From the NCBI GenBank assembly GCA_030636965.1, contig DAOVVW010000087.1, positions 1 through 5,670 on the forward strand: a stretch of 5,670 nucleotides of DNA. Direction: 5' to 3'. The notes beneath the pieces were generated by a model. The model was not told where the DNA came from. It searched no databases and was given only the letters and a program-made list of their open reading frames with translations. Origin of the DNA: Pseudomonadota bacterium (GTDB lineage Bacteria; BMS3Abin14). Every line of letters begins with the position of its first letter. The first letter of the stretch is position 1. Shown one piece after another: positions 1-4,755 of this stretch. The position numbers and the translations under genes were made by a program.

Positions 1-73
1 AAAAACGATTTTATTATAGCATGTGGGAAGTTTCAGTATATTTCAGCTGTGGTCTGTGGATATTTGAAGAAGG

Positions 74-387
74 TCAAGGTTCGACACTATTGTGGATGCG
101 TATCTGCGCTCTTAAGGATTCCACTGAAGGAACTGGTCTGAGTCTCCCGGACTCATCCTCAAAAACCCGTCATGAAAGCCATCCTCTATCCCGGGCATAA
201 CCTCAATATTTTTGAAAAAAATCGCGGGAGAACCTCTCAGGCCAAGGGATGCGGCTTTTCTTTCGTCAAGACGCACTATGGACACGTCAGCTTTCGTGTT
301 CTCAAGTTTCAGTGCTGCATTGATATTTTTCAGGAGCTCTTTTTCCGTGAGGCAGGATTCGGAAAGGTAACAGTCAATTTTCAGCAT
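74..387 (-). CDS. Thioredoxin-fold protein of a mer-like operon, putative selenoprotein with a one-base frameshift
   Basis: The uninterrupted frame starts with ATG at 387 and gives 71 sensible residues: a beta strand with Cys6 and Cys12 (CYLSESC), then LGLRGSPAIFF (about 48-58), which resembles the cis-proline segment of thioredoxin folds. After GF at residues 70-71 the frame turns unconvincing (HDGFLRMSPG...) and stops at 112-114. The next frame reads on cleanly from TGA at 170-172: RVFEDESGRL, RPVPSVESLRAQ, ending at TGA 74-76. Restoring one T in the TTT run at 175-177 joins the halves as GFS-TGA-RVF, a 104-aa protein with the TGA at codon 73. From memory, related mer-linked thioredoxin-like proteins carry GFSCR here, so the TGA would replace a Cys. 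A perfect hairpin follows at 139-155. The start lies 10 nt after the merP stop, suggesting translational coupling. Seen: both halves, the TGA and the hairpin. Inferred: selenocysteine, and that the missing base is a sequencing error or recent mutation. The alternative is a decayed gene. Confidence 0.7.
139..155 (-). promoter_or_regulatory. SECIS-like hairpin after the thioredoxin-gene UGA
   Basis: On the minus strand the stem TGAGTC pairs perfectly with GACTCA around the loop CGGGA. The loop starts 21 nt after the UGA. Bacterial SECIS elements are short stem-loops just downstream of the UGA with a G near the start of the apical loop, usually about 16 to 37 nt away, and this fits. It also lies inside coding sequence, as bacterial SECIS elements do. 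Its recognition by SelB is inferred. Confidence 0.55.
170..172 (-). other. Candidate selenocysteine UGA codon in the thioredoxin-like gene
   Basis: The TGA lies in the same frame as the conserved-looking C-terminal tail (RVFEDESG...) and follows TCA once one T is restored, giving GFS-U-R. A normal stop would leave 31 downstream codons of protein-like sequence unexplained. Confidence 0.55.
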
Positions 388-397
388 CAGCTCAGGG

Positions 398-742
398 CTA
401 TTCCGGCTTGAAGGAAGAGGGGTCCTGATGGAAAGGTTCTCTGCTTATGATTTTTCCGGTAAAGCTGCCGGCCCTGCCCACTGCTTCTTCAAGCGCAGGA
501 TCAGCAGCAGAACCATCTGCAATAATCCAGGCACGATCCTGTTTGTATGATACTACCGCTTTAACTACACCTTCGGTCCCTTCCAGGGACCTTCTCACCG
601 CCGCTGAGCAGAGCGCTCACGTCATTCCCTCGACCTCGAGGACAATCTTGACCAGGCCTTCATCAGCACATGGTGCAACTTGGGGAAATGCTGTTATGAA
701 TGCTACAAGGATAACTACGATCAGAGATATGTATTTTGACAT
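398..742 (-). CDS. merP: MerP-like periplasmic metal-binding protein, putative selenoprotein
   Basis: Read through the TGA at 617-619, this is a 114-aa exported HMA-fold metallochaperone. ATG at 742 has an AGGAG ribosome site (748-752) with 5-nt spacing. Residues 1-26 form a signal peptide (hydrophobic 6-19, cleavage probably after APCA). The first HMA strand KIVLEVEGMT (32-41) leads to the metal loop U42-A-L-C45, normally CxxC; then helix AAVRRSLEGTEGV, strand KAVVSYKQDRAWI and helix DPALEEAVGRAG follow in typical HMA order. Typical MerP is about 91 aa, so this copy carries a short C-terminal tail. In mercury resistance MerP binds Hg(II) through the paired cysteines and passes it to MerT. 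It lies 41 nt after merT and 10 nt before the thioredoxin-like gene. A caller that stops at TGA would report only a fragment from the GTG at 598. A nonsense-mutated pseudogene is the alternative, but all flanking motifs are intact. Confidence 0.85.
575..591 (-). promoter_or_regulatory. SECIS-like hairpin after the merP UGA
   Basis: Minus-strand GGTCCC pairs perfectly with GGGACC around the loop TGGAA. The loop begins 32 nt after the UGA and its G residues are at 33 and 34 nt, near the far end of the usual bacterial SECIS range. Stem length, loop length and loop pattern (NGGNA) match the hairpin after the second UGA of this operon. The coding constraint gives no obvious reason for a perfect palindrome here. 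Confidence 0.6.
617..619 (-). other. Candidate selenocysteine UGA codon 42 of merP
   Basis: The codon sits at the first Cys of the HMA signature GMTCxxC (GMT-TGA-GCG-CTC-TGC). The frame is open from ATG 742 to TAG 398-400 apart from this codon, with family-like sequence on both sides. TGA at a catalytic or metal-binding Cys is the classic mark of selenocysteine. No selenocysteine machinery is in the window, so decoding is inferred. Confidence 0.78.
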
Positions 743-783
743 ATATTCTCCTGCTTTGGTTAAGAGGTTATTGCGGCGCGATC

Positions 784-1119
784 CTAGCCGTAAAACAGCA
801 GGGCTATTTTGTTGAAGGAGGCCGCAATCAAAAACACGATCGTTCCTGTCCAGAAGACTGTTCTCGAGATTCTCCGGGCTCTTATGTCCGCGTTACAGGA
901 ACACCTTTCGGGCTTCACATAAAGCTTCCAGAACGAAAATGAAAGCATGAGGAAGGCGGCGGCCAGCAGATAGGGCCTGAATGGGTCGAAGAAAGTAAAG
1001 TTTCCCAAAAAGCCCACGGAAACCCCGGAAACGAGGAACAACAGTGGCCCCACGCAGCATATAGATGCCAGCACGGATGCCGCCACAGTTCCCATGCTTG
1101 TTATGTTCTCGGATTTCAT
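784..1119 (-). CDS. merT: MerT-like inner-membrane mercuric/metal ion transport protein
   Basis: This 111-aa protein matches MerT in length (usually about 116 aa) and plan. Three hydrophobic segments lie at about 10-38, 50-66 and 86-108. The first holds the vicinal pair Cys21-Cys22 followed by VGP, the MerT signature for taking Hg(II) from MerP within the membrane. The loop between helices 2 and 3 carries a second pair as CSC (Cys73, Cys75), matching the cytoplasmic-side cysteine pair that passes the metal inward. ATG at 1119 is preceded by a modest GCAGG ribosome site, and a TTGACA-type promoter lies just upstream (1142-1169). It is the first gene of a unit with merP and a thioredoxin-like protein. 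No UGA replaces any of its cysteines. Without merA nearby, the substrate could be another soft metal; Hg is the family default. Confidence 0.85.
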   Translation of the reverse strand: MKSENITSMGTVAASVLASICCVGPLLFLVSGVSVGFLGNFTFFDPFRPYLLAAAFLMLSFSFWKLYVKPERCSCNADIRARRISRTVFWTGTIVFLIAASFNKIALLFYG

Positions 1120-1141
1120 CTGGATACCTGCTCTTATCTGA

Positions 1142-1169
1142 AGTCTAACGCGGGTGGCGAGGTTGTCAA
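1142..1169 (-). promoter_or_regulatory. Predicted sigma70-type promoter of the merT-merP-thioredoxin operon
   Basis: Minus strand: a perfect -35 TTGACA (1164-1169), a 16-nt spacer and TAGACT (1142-1147, four of six -10 bases). Transcription would start near 1135, leaving a leader of about 16 nt before merT. The spacer is not the long 19-20 nt type of MerR-controlled promoters, and no MerR-like dyad is visible, so control by MerR is not supported. Confidence 0.5.
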
Positions 1170-1182
1170 TTTACATAAGTGG

Positions 1183-1245
1183 TTAGTTGTTGGTTGTTAG
1201 TTGATAGTTATAACCAACAACTTGCAACTTACAACTTTCAACTTC
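1183..1245. repeat. Array of nine 7-bp units that folds into a hairpin
   Basis: Read on the minus strand from 1245, four units of pattern NAAGTTG (N = G, A, T, C in turn) are followed by TTGGTTA, TAACTAT, CAACTAA, CAACCAA and CAACTAA. The two halves are roughly complementary, with a perfect 10-bp core GTTGTTGGTT (1186-1195) and AACCAACAAC (1212-1221) on the plus strand. It lies between the stop of the four-helix membrane protein and the merT promoter. AACTAACAAC-type intergenic repeats recur in some deltaproteobacterial and related genomes as far as I recall. It is non-coding and of unknown role. Confidence 0.75.
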
Positions 1246-1254
1246 ATGCGGATA

Positions 1255-1273
1255 CGTAAGAGGTGTTCTTACG
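1255..1273 (-). terminator. Small hairpin after the four-helix membrane protein gene, possible weak terminator
   Basis: CGTAAG (1255-1260) and CTTACG (1268-1273) form a perfect 6-bp stem with a 7-nt loop, 16 nt past the stop of the upstream minus-strand gene. There is no T-run after it, so intrinsic termination is doubtful. The adjacent heptad array may add to the structure. Confidence 0.3.
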
Positions 1274-1289
1274 CAAAGGAACTTTATGA

Positions 1290-1841
1290 CTAGATTTCAC
1301 GCTTCGATTTTAAAAAGGAGCGCCACCTGGAAACCTGCCCATCATACGTAGATTTCCTGGGGTAAAAATAAAGCAGATCAGCAAAAGCCAGTAGCGCAAA
1401 CAGGTATGTATATCGAGCCTCTCCTGACAGAATAGTCAGGATCAGCCCATAAAACGCTATGGACTCGGCCAGAAGCCATATAACTATCCCCATTGAGCGG
1501 TGAACCCTCAGGATCAGCCAGGCTCCCCTCTCTTCAGCCGAAGTCCTGTTAAGCTTTTTGATCTGCTCCGGGGGAAAACCCCACCCATCAGGAGTCATCA
1601 CTCTGGTAAAAAGGTTCTGATCTCTGAGACCCCATCTGATATAGAGCTGCATTCCAAAGATGGCTACACTCAGAGCCAACAGTACCTTGAAGATCGTCCT
1701 GACATCATCTCCGGACGGAGGCGCTGAAGAGAAGAGAAACCATGCAAGAAGTGTGAACCCAATGGGAACAGCAGCCAGAAATTTCCAGGCTGCCACCAGC
1801 TTTCTGAAGGATTCATCTGGTGAGAAATTAAGCGTCTTCAA
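1290..1841 (-). CDS. Four-helix membrane protein of unknown function
   Basis: I do not recognise this 183-aa protein. It has four hydrophobic segments in two hairpins (about 20-39 and 49-67, then 115-138 and 142-161). They are separated by a polar middle (70-112) with RWGLRDQNLF, PDGWGFPPEQIKKLN and ERGAWLILRVHRS, and the C-terminus is basic (KSKREI). The layout predicts both termini and the middle loop in the cytoplasm. The start is uncertain: the longest frame begins with TTG at 1841 and overlaps the upstream gene by 14 nt without a clear ribosome site, and a GTG at codon 15 is an alternative. The overlap implies co-transcription and coupling with the EF-Tu-domain-like gene, but the two products suggest no shared task. 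Confidence 0.75.
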   Translation of the reverse strand: MKTLNFSPDESFRKLVAAWKFLAAVPIGFTLLAWFLFSSAPPSGDDVRTIFKVLLALSVAIFGMQLYIRWGLRDQNLFTRVMTPDGWGFPPEQIKKLNRTSAEERGAWLILRVHRSMGIVIWLLAESIAFYGLILTILSGEARYTYLFALLAFADLLYFYPRKSTYDGQVSRWRSFLKSKREI

Positions 1842-2097
1842 GAAAAACCAGATCGTTATCTCTTACTCTGTCTGAAACCTTGATGCCCACCAGGTCTCCG
1901 GGCCCCACTTCAACTACCTCCTGGTGGTCCACCTGCATCGACTCGATCTTCTGGGCAAAATCCGTTGTGTGGCCCTTGAACCGGAGGGTGTCGCCTACCT
2001 TGAACCCTCCCTTTGTCACCTCAACAGCGGCAACATCCACTTTCCGAAAATAGTCCCTCACGATCCCTACAGCCTGATCTTCTGTGAACTCACTCAT
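1828..2097 (-). CDS. Small stand-alone EF-Tu domain-II-like protein (translation elongation factor-like)
   Basis: The 89-aa protein resembles the small proteins annotated as translation elongation factor-like: one beta-barrel like domain II of EF-Tu, with no GTPase domain. Typical features are VGIVRDYFRKVDVAAVEV (10-27), GGFKVGDTLRFKG (30-42), HTTDFAQKIESMQVDH (43-58) and GDLVGIKVSDRVRDNDLVF (67-85), the last matching the GxxVGxxV..V..GD pattern of the fold. In some archaea and bacteria relatives occur near U32 peptidases; none is present here. ATG at 2097 follows a strong GGGGGTGAGG purine tract, and a promoter is predicted at 2139-2167. The cellular role of this family is not firmly known; a direct part in translation is inference from the fold. 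Confidence 0.8.
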   Translation of the reverse strand: MSEFTEDQAVGIVRDYFRKVDVAAVEVTKGGFKVGDTLRFKGHTTDFAQKIESMQVDHQEVVEVGPGDLVGIKVSDRVRDNDLVFLEDA

Positions 2098-2138
2098 TTC
2101 CTCACCCCCTGGATTATTGCTGGTTTCTGCTTTGATTG

Positions 2139-2167
2139 AATATCGGCTGAAAAGAAAAAAGTTTCAA
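2139..2167 (-). promoter_or_regulatory. Predicted promoter of the EF-Tu-domain-like gene
   Basis: Minus strand: TTGAAA (2162-2167), 17-nt spacer, GATATT (2139-2144, four of six -10 bases). It sits in the 77-nt gap between two minus-strand genes and overlaps the inverted repeat at 2145-2169. Prediction from motif match only. Confidence 0.4.
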
Positions 2168-2169
2168 CC
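2145..2169. terminator. Inverted repeat 5 nt past the two-helix protein gene, possible terminator
   Basis: Plus strand GGCTGAAA (2145-2152) and TTTCAACC (2162-2169) form an 8-bp stem with one G-T pair and an A-rich loop. On the minus strand the loop is T-rich (TTTTTT), but no T-run follows the stem, so this is not a standard terminator. Because it covers the -35 box and spacer of the next predicted promoter, an operator is equally possible. Confidence 0.3.
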
Positions 2170-2174
2170 TTAAT

Positions 2175-2789
2175 TTAGCCAGCCTCAGTCTCTGAAACTC
2201 TGGCTCTCAGGTACCCGAGAGCCATCCACATAACGGATGTCAGTCCGACAACTGCGGCACAAAGCATCAGGAGCAGGTTTATTGCAATGCCTCCCTCATG
2301 CCTGCTCGGATGCATTGCAATCACAACAAATGGTGGCTCTCCCTTCCACAGCGGCTCGGCTTTATTCACTGTGAAGCGTATTGTGTAAGGCAGCTCTTTT
2401 TTAGCGTCAAAGCTGCCAGCCAGCAGGCCCCAGCTGTCTTTTCCGAATATTGGCGAATATTTGGAGACGCGGCTCGAACCCACCCCTGCGACACGTCCAC
2501 CCTGCCGCACCTCCCAGGAAACATCCAGGCTCCCCCCGCCACCAGCCGGGAAATCCCCCATGATCTTCTCCATCAGCTGCTCATTCTGTATCTTTTTCAG
2601 GTGCACCTCGATGAGGAATTTATCGGTCCTGTGAACCGCAAAATCCCTTGTCACGGTGCCTGGATTCTTCAAGCTGAATTCAAATCTCGCAGCCACGAGT
2701 TCGATTTTGGGCCAATTGGTACTGAGAAATACCAGGACAGCGCTTGTTATAAGACCGACAAGGGGGTATTTTATGAAAGCCTTATTCAT
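2175..2789 (-). CDS. Membrane-anchored protein with a large exported domain and two terminal helices, unknown function
   Basis: I do not recognise this protein of about 204 aa. A hydrophobic segment near the N-terminus (about 9-25) is followed by some 140 polar, beta-rich residues (about 27-165) and a second hydrophobic segment (about 167-194) ending in a basic then acidic tail (YLRARVSETEAG). With both ends cytoplasmic, the middle would be outside the membrane, where KFLIEVHLKKI, SLDVSWEVRQGG, SWGLLAGSF and YTIRFTVNKAEP look like strands of a beta-sandwich. There are no Cys in that domain and no catalytic motif stands out. I prefer ATG 2789 because AGGA lies 8 nt before it; the upstream in-frame ATG at 2798 directly abuts that site. 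A predicted promoter at 2867-2895 serves it as a single gene. Confidence 0.75.
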   Translation of the reverse strand: MNKAFIKYPLVGLITSAVLVFLSTNWPKIELVAARFEFSLKNPGTVTRDFAVHRTDKFLIEVHLKKIQNEQLMEKIMGDFPAGGGGSLDVSWEVRQGGRVAGVGSSRVSKYSPIFGKDSWGLLAGSFDAKKELPYTIRFTVNKAEPLWKGEPPFVVIAMHPSRHEGGIAINLLLMLCAAVVGLTSVMWMALGYLRARVSETEAG

Positions 2790-2866
2790 TTTACTCATCC
2801 TGTGTGTTGTGTATCCGTTTCAGGCCTGCTAATGGTGTTAAGAGCCATTTACAGAATGGTATAATA

Positions 2867-2895
2867 TATTATGTGAGTTGTTCTGATATTGACAG
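2867..2895 (-). promoter_or_regulatory. Predicted promoter of the two-helix membrane protein gene
   Basis: Minus strand: CTGTCA (2890-2895, four of six) with a 17-nt spacer to CATAAT (2867-2872, five of six). It lies in the divergent gap between this gene and the SYLF gene. On the plus strand the same gap holds a perfect TTGACA (2889-2894) with no good -10 behind it and a perfect TATAAT (2860-2865) with no good -35, so the SYLF promoter is not resolved. Confidence 0.4.
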
Positions 2896-2967
2896 GGTCG
2901 TAAAGAGAAAAATGTTACTTTCACTTTCCTCACAAATTAACTTACTACATTATGGAGGGCAATATCC

Positions 2968-3552
2968 ATGAAGCGTCTACTATTAAAGGTTCCAAGTGCT
3001 CTAGCAAGTGCAATGTTGATCGTCATGCTTGCAGTTGTATTCACCGTCCCTCTAACCGGCCTCTCTCACGCCGCTACTGCCAGGGAACTGGAGATAAGTG
3101 TGGACGTAGCCCTGGAGAAGTTTTACGAGGAAGTAACGGGCGGCAAAGAATTCATCAGCGAGTCAAAAGGTTACCTCCTCTTTCCCAGGGTGATCAAGGC
3201 TGGCCTGGGAATAGGTGGTGAACATGGTGAGGGCGCCCTCAGGGTTGGAGGAAGAACTGTTGATTACTACAGCACCACTGCCGGATCAGTGGGATTTCAG
3301 CTTGGTGTACAACAGAAAACTGTACTCGTTGTCTTCATGACAAATAATTCTCTGAAGAAATTCCGCAATAGCTCGGGCTGGAAAGCAGGGATTGACGGTT
3401 CAGTAGCCCTGATCAAGGTGGGGGCAGGAGGGTCCGTCGATACCGCAAACATCAAGGCTCCCATTGTCGGGTTTGTCTACGGTCAGAAGGGACTGATGTA
3501 CAACCTTACCCTGGAGGGGTCGAAGTTTACAAAGCTGAAAAAGGAAAAATAA
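2968..3552 (+). CDS. Exported SYLF/YSC84-domain lipid-binding family protein
   Basis: This 194-aa protein has a signal peptide (basic MKRLLLK, hydrophobic about 11-30, cleavage near SHA-AT at 35) and a SYLF (YSC84, formerly DUF500) domain over about 65-190. Family marks include the start of the domain at ESKGYLLFPRVIKAGLGIGGEHGEGAL (65-91), GGRTVDYYSTTAGSVGFQLG (94-113), VVFMTN (121-126) and the glycine-rich GIDGSVALIKVGAGGS region (141-156). Eukaryotic SYLF proteins bind phosphoinositides and actin; the exported bacterial versions are poorly characterised and probably act in the periplasm or at the outer membrane. No lipobox Cys follows the signal. ATG 2968 has a strong GGAGGG site (2954-2959) with 8-nt spacing. 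It is the only plus-strand gene, divergent from one unknown gene and convergent with msrA. Lys-rich C-terminus KLKKEK. Confidence 0.9.
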   Translation: MKRLLLKVPSALASAMLIVMLAVVFTVPLTGLSHAATARELEISVDVALEKFYEEVTGGKEFISESKGYLLFPRVIKAGLGIGGEHGEGALRVGGRTVDYYSTTAGSVGFQLGVQQKTVLVVFMTNNSLKKFRNSSGWKAGIDGSVALIKVGAGGSVDTANIKAPIVGFVYGQKGLMYNLTLEGSKFTKLKKEK

Positions 3553-3622
3553 GAACCAACGAAAAACATCCTGACTAGTTGATAGTAAAAATTTTACGAG
3601 AGGGTTACGGCAACAGTCGGAG

Positions 3623-4216
3623 CTACTCTTTGCTCCAGATCCTGTTCAGGTAATTGTCGCGGCCAGAGCCAAGCCGGTAGAATTTGTATCTGATCGGATT
3701 TTTCCGGTAATAGTTCTGATGGTACTCCTCAGCTTCATAAAAAATTGTAGCCGATACTATCTCTGTCAGGATGGGGCTGTTGTATCTTCCTGACTTGTCC
3801 AGCCTGTCTCTGGACTCTTCGGCCAGGCGCTTTTGTTCCTCGTTATGGTAGAAGATGGCCGGCCTGTACTGGCTTCCCACATCCACGAACTGCCTGTCCG
3901 GTGTGGTAGGATTTATGTTTCTCCAGAAGACGTCCAGTAGCTTATCGTAGGTGATCTTTGCGGTGTCGTATACAACGAGAACAGATTCTGTGTGACCCGT
4001 TGTTCCGGCAGACACCTCCTTATAAGTGGGATTTTCCTTATGACCGCCGGTATATCCCACCGTCGTGGATATAACACCATCGAGTTCGTCAAAGGGGTGC
4101 TCCATACACCAGAAACAGCCACCCGCAAACGTCGCCTTCTCAAGTTTCCGAGCGTCGGCCATATTCACTATCCCCAGAGTAATTCCAAACACCAGAAAAA
4201 AAGTTAAAGTTCGCAT
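3623..4216 (-). CDS. msrA: Exported peptide-methionine (S)-S-oxide reductase MsrA
   Basis: MsrA reduces the S form of methionine sulfoxide in proteins (EC 1.8.4.11). Numbered from ATG 4216 (197 aa), a signal peptide covers about 1-22 (hydrophobic FFLVFGITLGIV, cleavage near ADA), placing the enzyme outside the cytoplasm. The catalytic motif AGGCFWCMEHPF holds Cys34, the nucleophile, with Cys37 beside it. Other family motifs are VGYTGG, HTESVLVVYD, FWRNINPTTPDRQFVDVGSQYRPAIF and EEYHQNYY. No Cys is found after Cys37, so the usual C-terminal resolving cysteines are absent; recycling would need Cys37 or an outside thiol. Length is normal for the family plus a signal. I prefer ATG 4216 because AGGA (4224-4227) is 7 nt upstream; the ATG at 4222 is only 1 nt from it. 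It lies about 40 nt after the 153-aa unknown gene, so is probably co-transcribed. Confidence 0.93.
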   Translation of the reverse strand: MRTLTFFLVFGITLGIVNMADARKLEKATFAGGCFWCMEHPFDELDGVISTTVGYTGGHKENPTYKEVSAGTTGHTESVLVVYDTAKITYDKLLDVFWRNINPTTPDRQFVDVGSQYRPAIFYHNEEQKRLAEESRDRLDKSGRYNSPILTEIVSATIFYEAEEYHQNYYRKNPIRYKFYRLGSGRDNYLNRIWSKE

Positions 4217-4255
4217 AGTCATATCCTAACCACGTATTTCCGAAAATCCACACTC

Positions 4256-4717
4256 TCATGGGCCAAATGTAAGCCCGGCGGCGCTTTCCTCCTCGACATC
4301 GTAAAGTTCAATTTCCAGTTCCTTTACCGACACTTCAATAGAATAACAGGTACTCCCTGAGAGCTCCTCAGCAGACCCGATATATACAGCCCCCTTTTCA
4401 ATTTTCATACCGAAGAGCACTGTAGCCCACGCAGGATCGCCGGGCTTTTCAAACCTGTTTTCTATAGCGCACCCGGTCACGTGATAAATAACGAGCTCAC
4501 ATCGCGATCGTTTGCCATCGGAGTTGTATTTGTGATCCCTTATAATGCCCCTGCCAGTTTCAAGCTCCAAGCGATCCAGGGGAACCACAACCAACTCCTT
4601 GTCCTTTTCATACACAACTTCATCTATCCTGATCCTCGCCTTGTTCGTCAGGATCTCCAGCTCCCTGAAGAGATTCTTTGTAAAATGTTCTCCCTTAAAC
4701 TCAATGCGGACATACAT
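4256..4717 (-). CDS. Soluble 153-aa protein of unknown function
   Basis: I do not recognise this protein. No signal peptide or membrane helix is visible. It starts MYVRIEFKGEHFTKNLFRELEILTN, giving a strand then a helix, and goes on as alternating hydrophobic and charged strands (ELVVVPLDRLELE, CELVIYHVTGCAIEN, SIEVSVKELEIELYDVEEE), suggesting a mostly beta cytoplasmic fold. Its three Cys (73, 83, 124) show no metal-binding spacing. The frame is open upstream to ATG 4783, which would overlap the methyltransferase gene, but GGGGAG (4724-4729) with 6-nt spacing points clearly to ATG 4717. The gap to the upstream gene is 38 nt and to msrA about 40 nt, so it is probably in the same transcript. 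Confidence 0.78.
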   Translation of the reverse strand: MYVRIEFKGEHFTKNLFRELEILTNKARIRIDEVVYEKDKELVVVPLDRLELETGRGIIRDHKYNSDGKRSRCELVIYHVTGCAIENRFEKPGDPAWATVLFGMKIEKGAVYIGSAEELSGSTCYSIEVSVKELEIELYDVEEESAAGLTFGP

Positions 4718-4723
4718 AATAAT

Positions 4724-4729
4724 CTCCCC
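4724..4729 (-). promoter_or_regulatory. Ribosome binding site that sets the start of the 153-aa gene
   Basis: GGGGAG on the minus strand, 6 nt before ATG 4717. It favours this start over the longer frame from 4783. Confidence 0.65.
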
Positions 4730-4755
4730 TTGTCTGGGCTGAGGTTTTCGTGAAA

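Noticed and set aside
398..598. merP as a short 66-aa gene starting at GTG 598
   Set aside because: That start lies inside the HMA helix, has no ribosome site and loses the signal peptide and metal loop. The read-through frame from 742 explains the sequence.
447..815. Plus-strand 122-aa open frame across the merP region
   Set aside because: It is the antisense of merP; its residues are low-complexity Ala/Ser/Pro/Thr and it has no ribosome site. The minus strand gives a clear MerP.
1142..1169. MerR-type operator at the merT promoter
   Set aside because: The -35/-10 spacing is about 16 nt rather than 19-20, and no clear dyad lies in the spacer.
2298..2864. Plus-strand 188-aa open frame opposite the two-helix membrane protein
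   Set aside because: Its composition (many Cys, His and Pro scattered) is unlike a real protein, and the opposite strand has a sensible topology and a ribosome site.
2952..3221. 89-aa plus-strand frame overlapping the start of the SYLF gene
   Set aside because: Shadow frame; the SYLF frame has the ribosome site, signal peptide and family motifs.
3576..3586. TAGTTGATAGT also present in the heptad array (1198-1208), suggesting a remnant copy
   Set aside because: An 11-nt match without neighbouring 7-bp units is too little to call a repeat copy.
3585..3597. Palindrome GTAAAA-A-TTTTAC between the SYLF gene and msrA as a two-way terminator
   Set aside because: There is no GC-rich stem, a 1-nt centre cannot form a hairpin loop and no T-run follows. 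It may be chance AT-rich symmetry.
4226..4258. Possible UGA read-through at the end of the 153-aa gene (TGA GAG TGT GGA ...)
   Set aside because: Only about nine codons follow before TAG, no hairpin is seen at the right distance, and the extension has no recognisable motif.
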